From the NCBI GenBank assembly GCA_018824405.1, contig JAHJGO010000016.1, forward strand, positions 248,001 through 312,000: a stretch of DNA of 64,000 nt, in the 5' to 3' direction. The notes beneath the pieces are model-generated. The model worked only from the letters and a program-made list of their open reading frames with translations, did no database searches and was not told the DNA's origin. Below, in pieces: positions 44,801 to 52,304 of this stretch; within the stretch, counting starts at the first letter, position 1; each line of letters starts with the position of its first letter. The position numbers and the translations under genes are program-made. This DNA comes from Gammaproteobacteria bacterium. GTDB lineage: Bacteria > Pseudomonadota > Gammaproteobacteria > Burkholderiales > Sulfuricellaceae.

Positions 44801-46946
44801 GGTGAACGGCAGGGCAACGTCGAATACCGGTGGCGGCTACGTGACCCAGAACGGTCCTTATGTGCCGCAACGCGTCGTCGACCAGACCCAGTTACCCACC
44901 CTGACCATCGTTTCTGCCGGAACCGTGAATGTGCCCAACCCGTCCTACGACGGCACGGCGAGTATGCCCAAGATGATTCCGCGTGACTTCGGTTTCGGCA
45001 GCGGCGGCACGGTCACCATCGGCGGCGCAGCGGTGACAGTCACTTCCTGGAGCAGCAGCCTGATCGAGGTGAACGTGCCATTCGGCACGCCAACCGGAGA
45101 ACTGGTGGTCAAGCGTGCCGATACCGGCAAAGCCTCGCTGCTTGGCGTGACCGTGACCGTGGGCGGCAAGCCGCCGACCCTGGTCCAGCCTGGCAGCAGT
45201 ATCCAGACGGCCATCAATGGCGCCTTGCCTGGCGACCTGATCATGATTGCCCCCGGCCGTTACGACGAGCTGGTGATCATGGACAAGAAGGTGAAACTGC
45301 AGGGCTGGGGCGCACTGGCGACCAATATCAATGCTGCCAAAGTGCCGGCCGAGAAGCTTGCCAAATGGCGCAGCGATATCTCCCTCAAATACGCCAATGG
45401 TGGTGCAACCCGCACCTTTGACCTGGTGGCCGGACAGACTGTCGGCTTCAACGGCCCCGACAACGAGCCTGCCCTGTTCAATACCGAGGAAGGCCCAGGC
45501 ATCATCGTGCTGGCCAGGATTGGTGAGTTCATCAGCACCAACAGCGCCCGCATCGACGGCCTATCCATCTCCGGCGGCGACAGCGGCGGTGGTATCTTCG
45601 TCAACGGCCATGCCAAGTACCTGGAGATCAGCAACAACAGGATCTTCAGCAACTACGGCACCTACGGCGGCGGCATCCGCGTCGGCCATCCCAACGTGGA
45701 TAACAACGGGGCGGACAACGACTTCCTCAAGATCCACAACAACCACATCACCCAGAACGGTGCTGCGGGGGGTGTCGGTGGCGGTGTGTCGATCTATGCC
45801 GGTACCCAGGTGTATGACGTTTCCAGCAACCATATCTGCGGCAACTTCAGTGCCGGACATGGCGGCGGCATCGGCCATCAGGGCAGCAGCAACCGCGGTG
45901 TGATTGCCGGCAACACGGTGATCTTCAACCAGTCCTTCAACCAGGGCCTGAACGTCTCCGGCGGCGGCATCTTTGTCGGCGGACAGGCGCCGATCGTGGC
46001 CGGCACGCTCTCTCCCGGTTCCGGCAACGTGACCGTATCCGGCAATCTGGTCCAGGGTAATCAGGCTGGTGCCGGCGACGGCGGCGGTATCGCGGCCCAG
46101 TTCGTCAACGGGACGGATATCGTTCCTGCTCCCAACAACGAATCGACCTGGTACAGGCTGGTGCTGGAAAACAATATGGTGGTGAATAACCTGGCAGGCA
46201 TGGCGGGTGGCGGTATCTCCCTCCAGGATGTGGCGCTGTCGACCATTGCCAATAACACGGTCGCCGGCAACCAGAGCACGGCCACGGCAGGCGCCGCCTT
46301 TGCGCCTGGCAGCCCGAACCTGTCCACGGCTCAGCCGGCGGGGATTGTTTCCCGTGCTCATAGCACGCTGCTTGCCAACACCATCGGCAACGGCCCACGG
46401 GTAAGCCCTTACAAGCGCTACGCCAACCCGACGCTGGTAAACAACATCGTGTGGCACAACCGCTCGTTCTTCTGGAGTATCGACAGCTCCACCATACCAG
46501 CCACCTTCGGGTTGCAGGCCAATGCGGCGAATCCGAACTGGGATCTGGCCGTGCTGGGAACCGCAGTGCCGTCCCTGCTGGATCCACGTTTCAGCGATCT
46601 GAGCAATGCCACGGGCTATCACCCGAGCAACCGGGCGGTTGATCCGATGTTCGTCAGCGAGGCAATGATAGGCGGGCGCGGGGAGACCATCCAGCAACCG
46701 GAGTTCACCACCGGAATCACGACCGCTCCGGCCTTCGACGAAGGCGGCAACTGGATCGACGTGCGCTTCGGCATCGGTGCACTGTCCGTTCCAGGATTGC
46801 TCAGCCCGGCCGGCAATTTCCACCTGCAGGCAGGCTCCCCGGTCATCAATCAGGGTACCCAGGTAGTGGGTGTGACGCCAGTCGCCGACATCGATGGGCA
46901 AGCCCGCTCGAACCCGCCCGATATCGGTGCGGACGAGCAGCAGTAA
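41898..46946 (+). CDS. Giant exported protein with SdrD-like, IPT/TIG and right-handed beta-helix regions
   Basis: 1682 aa from the ATG at 41898, 4 nt after GGGAGG; the frame runs 84 nt further upstream without an RBS. A signal peptide (LVFASLLLCVLSPQYAAA) leads to Cna/SdrD-B-like modules, with calcium-type FFDANNNGFRDAGEAGIPG near residue 420 and NANGVFDQGD near 650. An IPT/TIG-like domain (FGFGSGGTVTIGGAAVTV) follows, then a parallel beta-helix from PGSSIQTAINGALPGDLIMI to the closing PDIGADEQQ. It looks like a cell-surface or secreted scaffold. It heads the cupredoxin gene series and probably shares its transcript. I know no named homologue. Confidence 0.85.
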   Translation: MRTDAMKNVKGVLQNLRRLVFASLLLCVLSPQYAAALSINVTGSDGAAVTGYRWLVEEDATRDSKPGVPADGSNLALSFHASYMPVVAAGNSTDPAKSPAALALDPLKRYYVSVLPDGGYQMGGAAIAAGQSAVNIVVNKTPIPTAQISIFVFNDNQPINGAPDLPQETGLSGFSITLKEAGGTYGASGGQVIQDAFGNPIGTEYQKNPDGSPVMIGDAPVITTKGTGFIKSGADGTALIKYLVPAKYTLEVIPPAGSGYIQTSTIEGTKGIDAWVKANEPSFFQEFGPPGHHLFIGFVKTALKDATVLNGASTISGKVVNMHSARPPDFAFYNGDPFPQCWIGLNELAVAGGRAVFTKACNADSTFSIPNVRSGTYQLVIWDENLDVVIASTNVTVPPGGGAVDLQEVPVFNWFQRLESRVFFDANNNGFRDAGEAGIPGQAVNLRFRDGSVYQSQATDANGEVQFNEVFPFFNWLAAEVDFARFKATGATIVVDAGGPIPPDGGWAMPSWNKLNPQPQSENGGLPYRTETGPVLVQAFQGFLGQTNVIEWGKNNYAAGENGGISGIVFYATTRAEEDPRFAAVENWEPGIPRVQVNLYRDCNADGIADKPDCTATSGLNTVASVVLADTDNWPFGNFPAAEDNDRNANGVFDQGDAYDIATTDSWDDNQPSGCQGTPFVSNGHTTDCYDGLRNFNQVRPGVFDGGYAFGGGAGKPELLPGKYIVESVTPPGYLTAKEEDKNVDFGDTYQPGTLALPPLCVGDLHTVPNELTLFPGVASAFAGQQRPLCDRKSVDVVQGKNTAADFFMFTEVPVASHIVGMILNDVANEFDPNAPTFGEKQAPSWVPVSIRDWSGREISRVYSDQWGTFNALVPSSYSMNIPMPSGVSPNMLTTCMNDPGPINDGSGNLVIDPYFDRQYSQFCYTFQYLPGKTTYLDTPVLPVAAFAGPGQFPVDCEFSDGTPVVYTVNGRATSNTGGGYVTQNGPYVPQRVVDQTQLPTLTIVSAGTVNVPNPSYDGTASMPKMIPRDFGFGSGGTVTIGGAAVTVTSWSSSLIEVNVPFGTPTGELVVKRADTGKASLLGVTVTVGGKPPTLVQPGSSIQTAINGALPGDLIMIAPGRYDELVIMDKKVKLQGWGALATNINAAKVPAEKLAKWRSDISLKYANGGATRTFDLVAGQTVGFNGPDNEPALFNTEEGPGIIVLARIGEFISTNSARIDGLSISGGDSGGGIFVNGHAKYLEISNNRIFSNYGTYGGGIRVGHPNVDNNGADNDFLKIHNNHITQNGAAGGVGGGVSIYAGTQVYDVSSNHICGNFSAGHGGGIGHQGSSNRGVIAGNTVIFNQSFNQGLNVSGGGIFVGGQAPIVAGTLSPGSGNVTVSGNLVQGNQAGAGDGGGIAAQFVNGTDIVPAPNNESTWYRLVLENNMVVNNLAGMAGGGISLQDVALSTIANNTVAGNQSTATAGAAFAPGSPNLSTAQPAGIVSRAHSTLLANTIGNGPRVSPYKRYANPTLVNNIVWHNRSFFWSIDSSTIPATFGLQANAANPNWDLAVLGTAVPSLLDPRFSDLSNATGYHPSNRAVDPMFVSEAMIGGRGETIQQPEFTTGITTAPAFDEGGNWIDVRFGIGALSVPGLLSPAGNFHLQAGSPVINQGTQVVGVTPVADIDGQARSNPPDIGADEQQ

Positions 46947-46957
46947 GCGGGTAACCC

Positions 46958-46986
46958 GACTCGCCGGGATTTTGTTCCGGCGAGTC
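46958..46986 (+). terminator. Intercistronic hairpin between the giant gene and MCO1
   Basis: A perfect 10-bp stem (GACTCGCCGG with CCGGCGAGTC) with a 9-nt loop, 18 nt before the next start codon. No T-tract follows, so it may act as a partial attenuator or an mRNA-processing/stability element rather than a full terminator. Confidence 0.45.
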
Positions 46987-47004
46987 GATCAAAGGAGAAG
47001 GATC

Positions 47005-48204
47005 ATGAGTGCAAAACATCTTTTCAAACTCACTGTTTCTCTGACAGTCGCGGCTTTTTGCGCTGCCACGGTTCCCGCAACGGCTGCAGTCTTCGTGCAG
47101 TGCCCGGGAGACACCAACGGGGATGCCATTCCGGATGGACCGGTCGATCCGAACGTGGTGTGCAAATCACTCACTGCCGGTGACGGATTCGTCACCATGG
47201 CGGACGGCAGGGTGCTATACAGCTTCGGTTTTCACGATGTCACCGGCGTCCCGCCGGACCAGGTATTCGCCCAGGGCGAACTGGCAGCCGAATTCGCGGC
47301 ACCCACGATCGAGCTCAAGGAAGGCAACCGGTTTTTTCTCAGCATGACCAATGTTGGCATGGTGATGCGTCCTGACCTGTTCGATCCGCATACCGTGCAC
47401 TTCCACGGCTTCCCGCAGGCGGCACCGGTATTCGACGGCATGCCTGAAGGGTCCTTCGGGGTGAACATGGGCTCGAGCATGACTTATTTCTATAACGTCA
47501 TGGAACCCGGCACCTTCATGTATCACTGCCACCAGGAAGCCACCGAGCACATGCAGATGGGCATGCTGGGCAACCTTTACGTGCGCCCGGCCCAGGACGG
47601 GCAAACCAAGGTGTACAACGGCAAGACCTATACCCGGTTTGCCTATAACGATGGGGACGGATCAACCGGCTACAACAAATCCTATCCCCTGCAGTTGAGC
47701 GGCTTTGACCATGTTTACCACGAGTTGCATATCGCTGTTCAGCCCTTGCCGTTCTCCACGATGCGCGACACCTATCACATGATCAACGGGCGCGGCTATC
47801 CCGATACGGTCAATCCCAACCCGCTCCCGGCTCCAGCCGAAAACGGCGGACTGGTATCGCAGAAGCTCAGCTCGCTGATCCAGATAAACCGGACGAGCGA
47901 AGGGGAAAAGCTGTTGCTGCGCCTGTCGAATCTAAGCGTCACCAACTATTACACCATTACCGTTCTCGGTTTGCCGATGCGGGTGGTCGGCGGTGGCGGC
48001 CACATCGCCCGTGGACCTGACGGCAAGAACCTCGCCTACAACACCAGTTCGGTCACGATCGGCGGCGGCGAATCGGCGGATGTTCTGGTCGATACCGCAG
48101 GCGTCCCGGCAGGAACCTATTTCCTGTACACCACCAATCTCAATTACCTGAGCAACAACGATCAGGATTTCGGCGGAATCATGACCGAAATTGTCGTCAA
48201 CTGA
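47005..48204 (+). CDS. Multicopper-oxidase-like protein 1 (type-1 copper plus half of a trinuclear site)
   Basis: 399 aa with AAAGGAGAAG before the ATG and a signal peptide (cleavage near ATAAV, residue 29). The first cupredoxin domain contains DPHTVHFHG (H129, H132, H134) and YHCHQEATEHMQMGM (H174, C175, H176, H182, M187). That is a full type-1 copper site plus two of the four HxH motifs a trinuclear centre needs. The second domain has no copper His (YYTITVLGLPMRVVG, TYFLYTTNLNYLS). On its own it cannot build a trinuclear cluster within one chain; the missing HxH pairs are in the next gene. Confidence 0.85.
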   Translation: MSAKHLFKLTVSLTVAAFCAATVPATAAVFVQCPGDTNGDAIPDGPVDPNVVCKSLTAGDGFVTMADGRVLYSFGFHDVTGVPPDQVFAQGELAAEFAAPTIELKEGNRFFLSMTNVGMVMRPDLFDPHTVHFHGFPQAAPVFDGMPEGSFGVNMGSSMTYFYNVMEPGTFMYHCHQEATEHMQMGMLGNLYVRPAQDGQTKVYNGKTYTRFAYNDGDGSTGYNKSYPLQLSGFDHVYHELHIAVQPLPFSTMRDTYHMINGRGYPDTVNPNPLPAPAENGGLVSQKLSSLIQINRTSEGEKLLLRLSNLSVTNYYTITVLGLPMRVVGGGGHIARGPDGKNLAYNTSSVTIGGGESADVLVDTAGVPAGTYFLYTTNLNYLSNNDQDFGGIMTEIVVN

Positions 48205-48241
48205 CGCGATCGCCACGAACCGAGAAACAGAGGAGGACGAC

Positions 48242-49531
48242 ATGAACCCGCTGATCCGCAAGCTACTGAAAACACTTGGAGTAGCCATGATGCTGCCGCT
48301 CATGGCCGCCGCCAATATGGCGTGGGCCGTGGTGGACGGTGTTGCCGCAAACACTTTTGAACTGACAGCCAGGGCGGACTATATCTCCAGCGCGGACGGC
48401 AACGTCCATTACGCCTGGGGCTATGCCAGCGGCACCGGAAGAATGCAGTACCCGGGCGTGACCATGATCGTCAACCAGGGCGATACCGTGACCGTCACCC
48501 TGAGCAACGATCTGCCGGTTCCCGCCCCGGTGTCCATCGTGTTTCCGGGGCAGAACAACGTTGTCGCCAGCGGCGGCACCCCCGGTCTCATGACCAACGA
48601 GGTGTTGCCCGGCGGCGGCAGCGTGACCTATACCTTTGTTGCCAGCAATCCCGGCACCTATCTCTATCACAGCGGCAGCAATCCATCGCTGCAGGTCGAG
48701 ATGGGGCTGCTGGGTGCGCTGATCGTGCGCCCCGGTGCCGATCCGCTGCATCAGGCATATGCTCATCCCAACACCAGCTTCGACCATGAATACCTGTTCC
48801 TGCTGACCGAGATGGATCCGCAGATTCATGCCCAGGTCGATGCCCAGGTAAGCGCGAATCCGCTCCTGGCACCGGTGGTGGATACCAGCACCTTCCGCCC
48901 GACCCTGTGGTTCCTCAATGGCCGCAATTCGCCGGACAGCATGCTCGATGCCAACGTGCCATGGCTGCCGACACAGCCCTACAATTGTCTGCCGCGCATG
49001 CATGCCGGCGAGAAGATCCTGCTACGCGTGGTCAATGCCGGGCGCGATCTGCATCCCCTGCATACCCACGGCAACAATACCTGGATCATCGCCCGCGATG
49101 GGCGTCTGCTGGAAAGCGCGCCGGGAATGGGGCCTGATCTGGCCGAGTCCACTTTCACCATTCGCGCCGTGCCGGGCGAAACCTATGATGCCACCTTCGA
49201 ATGGACCGGCAAGGGTCTGGGCTGGGATGCCTATGGGCATGCTCCGGGCGACCCACTGGCCCCGAACGAGTATGCCGCCGATCATGGCAAGCCCATCCCG
49301 GTGATCCTGCCCAATGTCCAGGATCTATCCTACGGCGCCCATTACAGCGGCAGTCCATACCTGGGGCAGTTCGGCGCGTTGCCTCCGGGGCAGACCCCGC
49401 AAGGTGAAAACGGCGGCTACTTCCATATGTGGCACTCCCACAACGAGAAGGAAATAACCAACGACGATATCTTCCCCGGCGGAATGATGACCATGCTGAT
49501 CATCGAACCGTCCGGTGTGACCATACCGTAA
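48242..49531 (+). CDS. Multicopper-oxidase-like protein 2 (other half of the trinuclear site, no type-1 Cys)
   Basis: 429 aa from the ATG at 48242 (GAGGAGG upstream) with a signal peptide. The first cupredoxin domain is degenerate: SIVFPGQ stands where HxHG is expected, and YLYHSGSNP lacks the second His. The second domain has HPLHTHG (H271, H274, H276) and, at the C-terminus, MWHSHNEKE (H398, H400), with Ser in place of the type-1 Cys. So it gives exactly two HxH motifs and no type-1 site, complementing the preceding protein. The gap between the genes is 37 nt. Confidence 0.85.
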   Translation: MNPLIRKLLKTLGVAMMLPLMAAANMAWAVVDGVAANTFELTARADYISSADGNVHYAWGYASGTGRMQYPGVTMIVNQGDTVTVTLSNDLPVPAPVSIVFPGQNNVVASGGTPGLMTNEVLPGGGSVTYTFVASNPGTYLYHSGSNPSLQVEMGLLGALIVRPGADPLHQAYAHPNTSFDHEYLFLLTEMDPQIHAQVDAQVSANPLLAPVVDTSTFRPTLWFLNGRNSPDSMLDANVPWLPTQPYNCLPRMHAGEKILLRVVNAGRDLHPLHTHGNNTWIIARDGRLLESAPGMGPDLAESTFTIRAVPGETYDATFEWTGKGLGWDAYGHAPGDPLAPNEYAADHGKPIPVILPNVQDLSYGAHYSGSPYLGQFGALPPGQTPQGENGGYFHMWHSHNEKEITNDDIFPGGMMTMLIIEPSGVTIP

Positions 49532-49547
49532 TCCAGGGAGAGCGATC

Positions 49548-51455
49548 ATGAAAATCAAAGTGCTACATATGAAAAAAATTGCGCAGGCACTGGCGCTGAC
49601 GGGGATGGTGACGATCGCCACCCCGATCATGGCGGCCAGCTACAACCTGCGTGCCGAAGCCTTTCCACTCACCATGCCGGACGGCGTGGTGGTGCAGATG
49701 TGGGGCTATGCGCTCGACGGCGCATCCTGCGCGGCACCGCCCTGCGCGGCGACGATTCCGGGCCCGGCATTGAGCGTGCCGCCGGGCGACACGACGCTGA
49801 CCATCAACCTCACCAACAATTTGCAGGAAGCGACCTCGATCGTCATTCCGGGCCAGGTGACCTCCATGAACCCGGTGTATGCCACCAACACTTCCGGCAA
49901 ACAGGTGGTGAAATCCTTTACCCACGAAGCAGCGGCGAGCGGCGGTAGCGCGACCTACACATGGAGCAGCCTGAAGCCGGGCACCTACCTGTATCAAAGC
50001 GGCACCCATCCCCAGGTGCAGGTACAGATGGGCCTCTACGGTGGTCTGACCCATGATGCGGCAGCCGGCCAGGCTTATGCCGGAGTCGCCTACGACAGCC
50101 AGATACTGCTGCTGTTCAGCGAGATCGACCCCTTGCTGCATGAGGCTGTAAGCACGCCCGGCGGTTACGGACCAGGCGCGCCCATGAGCAGCACGCTCGA
50201 TTACCAGCCCAAATATTTCCTGGTCAACGGCATGCCGTTTACCGTTTCCGATGCGCCCCTGCCCCTGCAGGCCGGGCAGCGCACCCTGTTGCGCTTCATC
50301 AATGCGGGCCTGATGACTCACGTTCCGGTCATCAACGGCATGGACATGCAGCTGGTGGCGGAGGACGGCAATCTCTATACCTGGCCGAAAAAACAGTATT
50401 CGGCCCTGCTGCCGGCGGCAAAAACGGTGGATGCGGTGCTTACGCCACAGCTTCCCGCCGGTGCGACATTGGTCAACTACCCGCTTTATGACCGCCGCTT
50501 GTACCTGACCACCGGCGCGGCAGCCGATGGCGGCATGTTTGCCCGGATGGTGGTCGCCAATGGCGTCAGTAGCCCCGTGATGACATCCACTCCCGTCGTC
50601 AACGCCGCCATCAACACGCTTTACAGCTACCAGCTGACGGCCAGCGACCCGGATGGCGGCCCGCTGACCTTCTCCCTGGCCAGCGCGCCAGCCGGAATGA
50701 CGCTTGACGGCGCCGGCCTGATTACGTGGACGCCCGTCAGCACCGGGATACAGCCAGTCACCGCGCGGGTGACCGACCCGACCGGCCTGCGTTACGACCA
50801 GGAGTTCAATATCTCCGTCACTGCCGCCAATCGCGCGCCGCTGACCGCCGACGATACCGCCACGGCACTGCTGCGGACAGCCGGCGTGACCTACCCGGCC
50901 GTCACGATCAATGTGCTGGCCAACGATATGGACCCGGATGCACCAGCCAATAACATCGATCCGGCCACGGTATTCCTGACCACGGTGCCGGATAGTGGTG
51001 GCTGGGCAATCGTCAACCCGGACGGCAGCATTTCCTACCGGCCAGCGGTGGGCTTCAACGGCGTCGAAACCTTGCGCTACAAGGTGAGGGATACGCTGGG
51101 CATGGCATCCAACCCCGGTGCCTACGTGCGCGTCACGGTCAATCCAGCCAATCAGGCTCCGGTCCTGGCGGACGATACCGTAGCTGCACCGGTGAGGACG
51201 GCGGCGCCATATCCTGCCGTGATCATCAACGTGCTGGCCAACGATTCCGACCCGGACGGCACGCTCGACCCGGCTTCGGTATGGATCACAGTCAGCCCCA
51301 ACAAGGGCGGCTGGGCGGTCGCCAACCCGGATGGCAGCATTTCCTACCGTCCCAAGGCTGGCTTCGTCGGCACCGAAACCCTGCGCTACAAGGTAATGGA
51401 TAACCTGGGCCTGGCGGCACCGGTCGCCGCCTACGTGCGGGTTAATGTGCAGTAA
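49548..51455 (+). CDS. Cupredoxin-like protein 3 without copper ligands, with Ig-like and cadherin-like repeats
   Basis: 635 aa, RBS GGGAGAG. Residues about 28-335 align with protein 2 (TSIVIPGQ, GTYLYQSGTHPQVQVQMGL, NAGLMTHVPVING) but have lost every HxH motif. A putative Ig-like domain (about 342-425) and two cadherin/VCBS-like repeats of about 105 residues (from 428 and 535) follow. The repeats nearly match those in the nearby subtilisin. I infer a structural or surface-anchoring subunit rather than an enzyme. Confidence 0.8.
   Translation: MKIKVLHMKKIAQALALTGMVTIATPIMAASYNLRAEAFPLTMPDGVVVQMWGYALDGASCAAPPCAATIPGPALSVPPGDTTLTINLTNNLQEATSIVIPGQVTSMNPVYATNTSGKQVVKSFTHEAAASGGSATYTWSSLKPGTYLYQSGTHPQVQVQMGLYGGLTHDAAAGQAYAGVAYDSQILLLFSEIDPLLHEAVSTPGGYGPGAPMSSTLDYQPKYFLVNGMPFTVSDAPLPLQAGQRTLLRFINAGLMTHVPVINGMDMQLVAEDGNLYTWPKKQYSALLPAAKTVDAVLTPQLPAGATLVNYPLYDRRLYLTTGAAADGGMFARMVVANGVSSPVMTSTPVVNAAINTLYSYQLTASDPDGGPLTFSLASAPAGMTLDGAGLITWTPVSTGIQPVTARVTDPTGLRYDQEFNISVTAANRAPLTADDTATALLRTAGVTYPAVTINVLANDMDPDAPANNIDPATVFLTTVPDSGGWAIVNPDGSISYRPAVGFNGVETLRYKVRDTLGMASNPGAYVRVTVNPANQAPVLADDTVAAPVRTAAPYPAVIINVLANDSDPDGTLDPASVWITVSPNKGGWAVANPDGSISYRPKAGFVGTETLRYKVMDNLGLAAPVAAYVRVNVQ
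50829..51452 (+). repeat. Two cadherin/VCBS-like coding repeats in MCO-like gene 3
   Basis: Copies begin at 50829 and 51150 and share DD-TA, PYPAV-INVLANDxDPD, GGWA-NPDGSISYRP and ETLRYKV. They resemble the three copies in 53676-54653 at DNA level too. Confidence 0.75.
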
Positions 51456-51546
51456 AGGATGACAGGCCGGGTTCTTTTTGCGCCGCCCGATAGCAAGGGC
51501 GGTGCAAATCAGAATCGGATGCTCAAGCCGTAAACAGGAGAATGTG

Positions 51547-52071
51547 ATGGAAGCACTGAAAAAACGCATCACCCATGATGGCCGGCGCTCCGAGCTGGGT
51601 TTCTGGAGCCTGGTGACGGCACTTTGCATCATTTTTATTGCGCTGGTTTTTTCCGGCTGTTCCAGTACGGCCGCGCGACAGGACACCGTGTCCGGAGCAA
51701 GCGCCGAACCTGAAAAATTCGAGGACTGCCGGAATGTGGACAGTCTGGGCATCCGGATCGGCGGAATGAACCTTTCCGCAGCCGGCAGCATGCTCGATTT
51801 CCGCTACCGCGTTGTCGACCCGGCCAGGGCTGCTCCGCTGTTCGACCGGAAGATCCGGCCCTATCTGCTCGACGAGTCGAGCGGTGCGGCCTTCGGCGTC
51901 CCGGATACGCCCAAGCTGGGGCAACTGCGGACGACGCGGCGCAACAGCGATGCTGCGACTGGCAAGGATTATCACATCCTGTTCGCCAATCCGGGGCATC
52001 TGCTGAAAACAGGGCAGAAAGTTTCCCTGGTGATCGGCGATATCAGGGTAGAAAACCTGGTCGTTCGATAG
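51547..52071 (+). CDS. Lipoprotein associated with the multicopper oxidase series
   Basis: 174 aa from the ATG at 51547 (AGGAGAATGTG). A long basic N-terminus leads to a hydrophobic segment and lipobox FSGC (near residue 37). The mature part has LDFRYRVVDPARAAPLFDRK and YLLDESSGAAFGVPDTP, then YHILFANPGHLLKTGQKVSL. I believe this all-beta domain accompanies copper/cytochrome gene clusters, but I cannot name a function. It follows MCO-like gene 3 by 91 nt. Confidence 0.7.
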   Translation: MEALKKRITHDGRRSELGFWSLVTALCIIFIALVFSGCSSTAARQDTVSGASAEPEKFEDCRNVDSLGIRIGGMNLSAAGSMLDFRYRVVDPARAAPLFDRKIRPYLLDESSGAAFGVPDTPKLGQLRTTRRNSDAATGKDYHILFANPGHLLKTGQKVSLVIGDIRVENLVVR

Positions 52072-52080
52072 TTTTAACGT

Positions 52081-52150
52081 GAAGGGTGAAGGGTGAAGGG
52101 TGAAGGGTGAAGGGTGAAGGGTGAAGGGTGAAGGGTGAAGGGTGAAGGGT
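52081..52150. repeat. Tandem 7-bp repeat, ten copies
   Basis: The unit GAAGGGT is repeated ten times without error, followed by a decayed GAAAAGT-GAAATGG. It lies between the lipoprotein and the subtilisin gene. The uniformity points to slipped-strand expansion. Confidence 0.95.
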
Positions 52151-52180
52151 GAAAAGTGAAATGGGTTACACGTTTCACCT

Positions 52181-52250
52181 TTCACAGCGAGGGCTCAGCC
52201 CAAGCGGTTTCACGTTTCACAGTAGAGGCGCAGCCCAAGCGGCTTCACAC
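52181..52250. repeat. Two imperfect 35-bp direct repeats upstream of the subtilisin gene
   Basis: TTCACAGCGAGGGCTCAGCC... (52181) and TTCACAGTAGAGGCGCAGCC... (52216) each end in AAGCGG-TTCACR. Complementary TTTCAC and GTGAAA arms in this stretch could fold with the preceding 7-mers. Confidence 0.75.
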
Positions 52251-52304
52251 TTCACCTGTTTCACGATTCCGGGCGGCAATTTGCCATGCCTGTGAGGGGG
52301 GAGC

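Noticed and set aside
42408-44870. 820-codon open frame on the minus strand inside the giant exported protein gene
   Set aside because: It is antisense to a gene with signal peptide, domains and RBS. Its composition is typical of a shadow of GC-rich coding sequence and no protein feature is visible.
45561-46901. 446-codon minus-strand frame in the beta-helix region
   Set aside because: Antisense of the beta-helix repeats; no supporting features.
49563-51791. 742-codon minus-strand frame opposite cupredoxin gene 3
   Set aside because: Shadow of the sense gene: repetitive low-information sequence mirroring the coding repeats, with no RBS or domain.
52081-52150. CRISPR-like array
   Set aside because: The unit is 7 bp with no spacers; it is a simple tandem repeat. 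No cas genes are present in the window.
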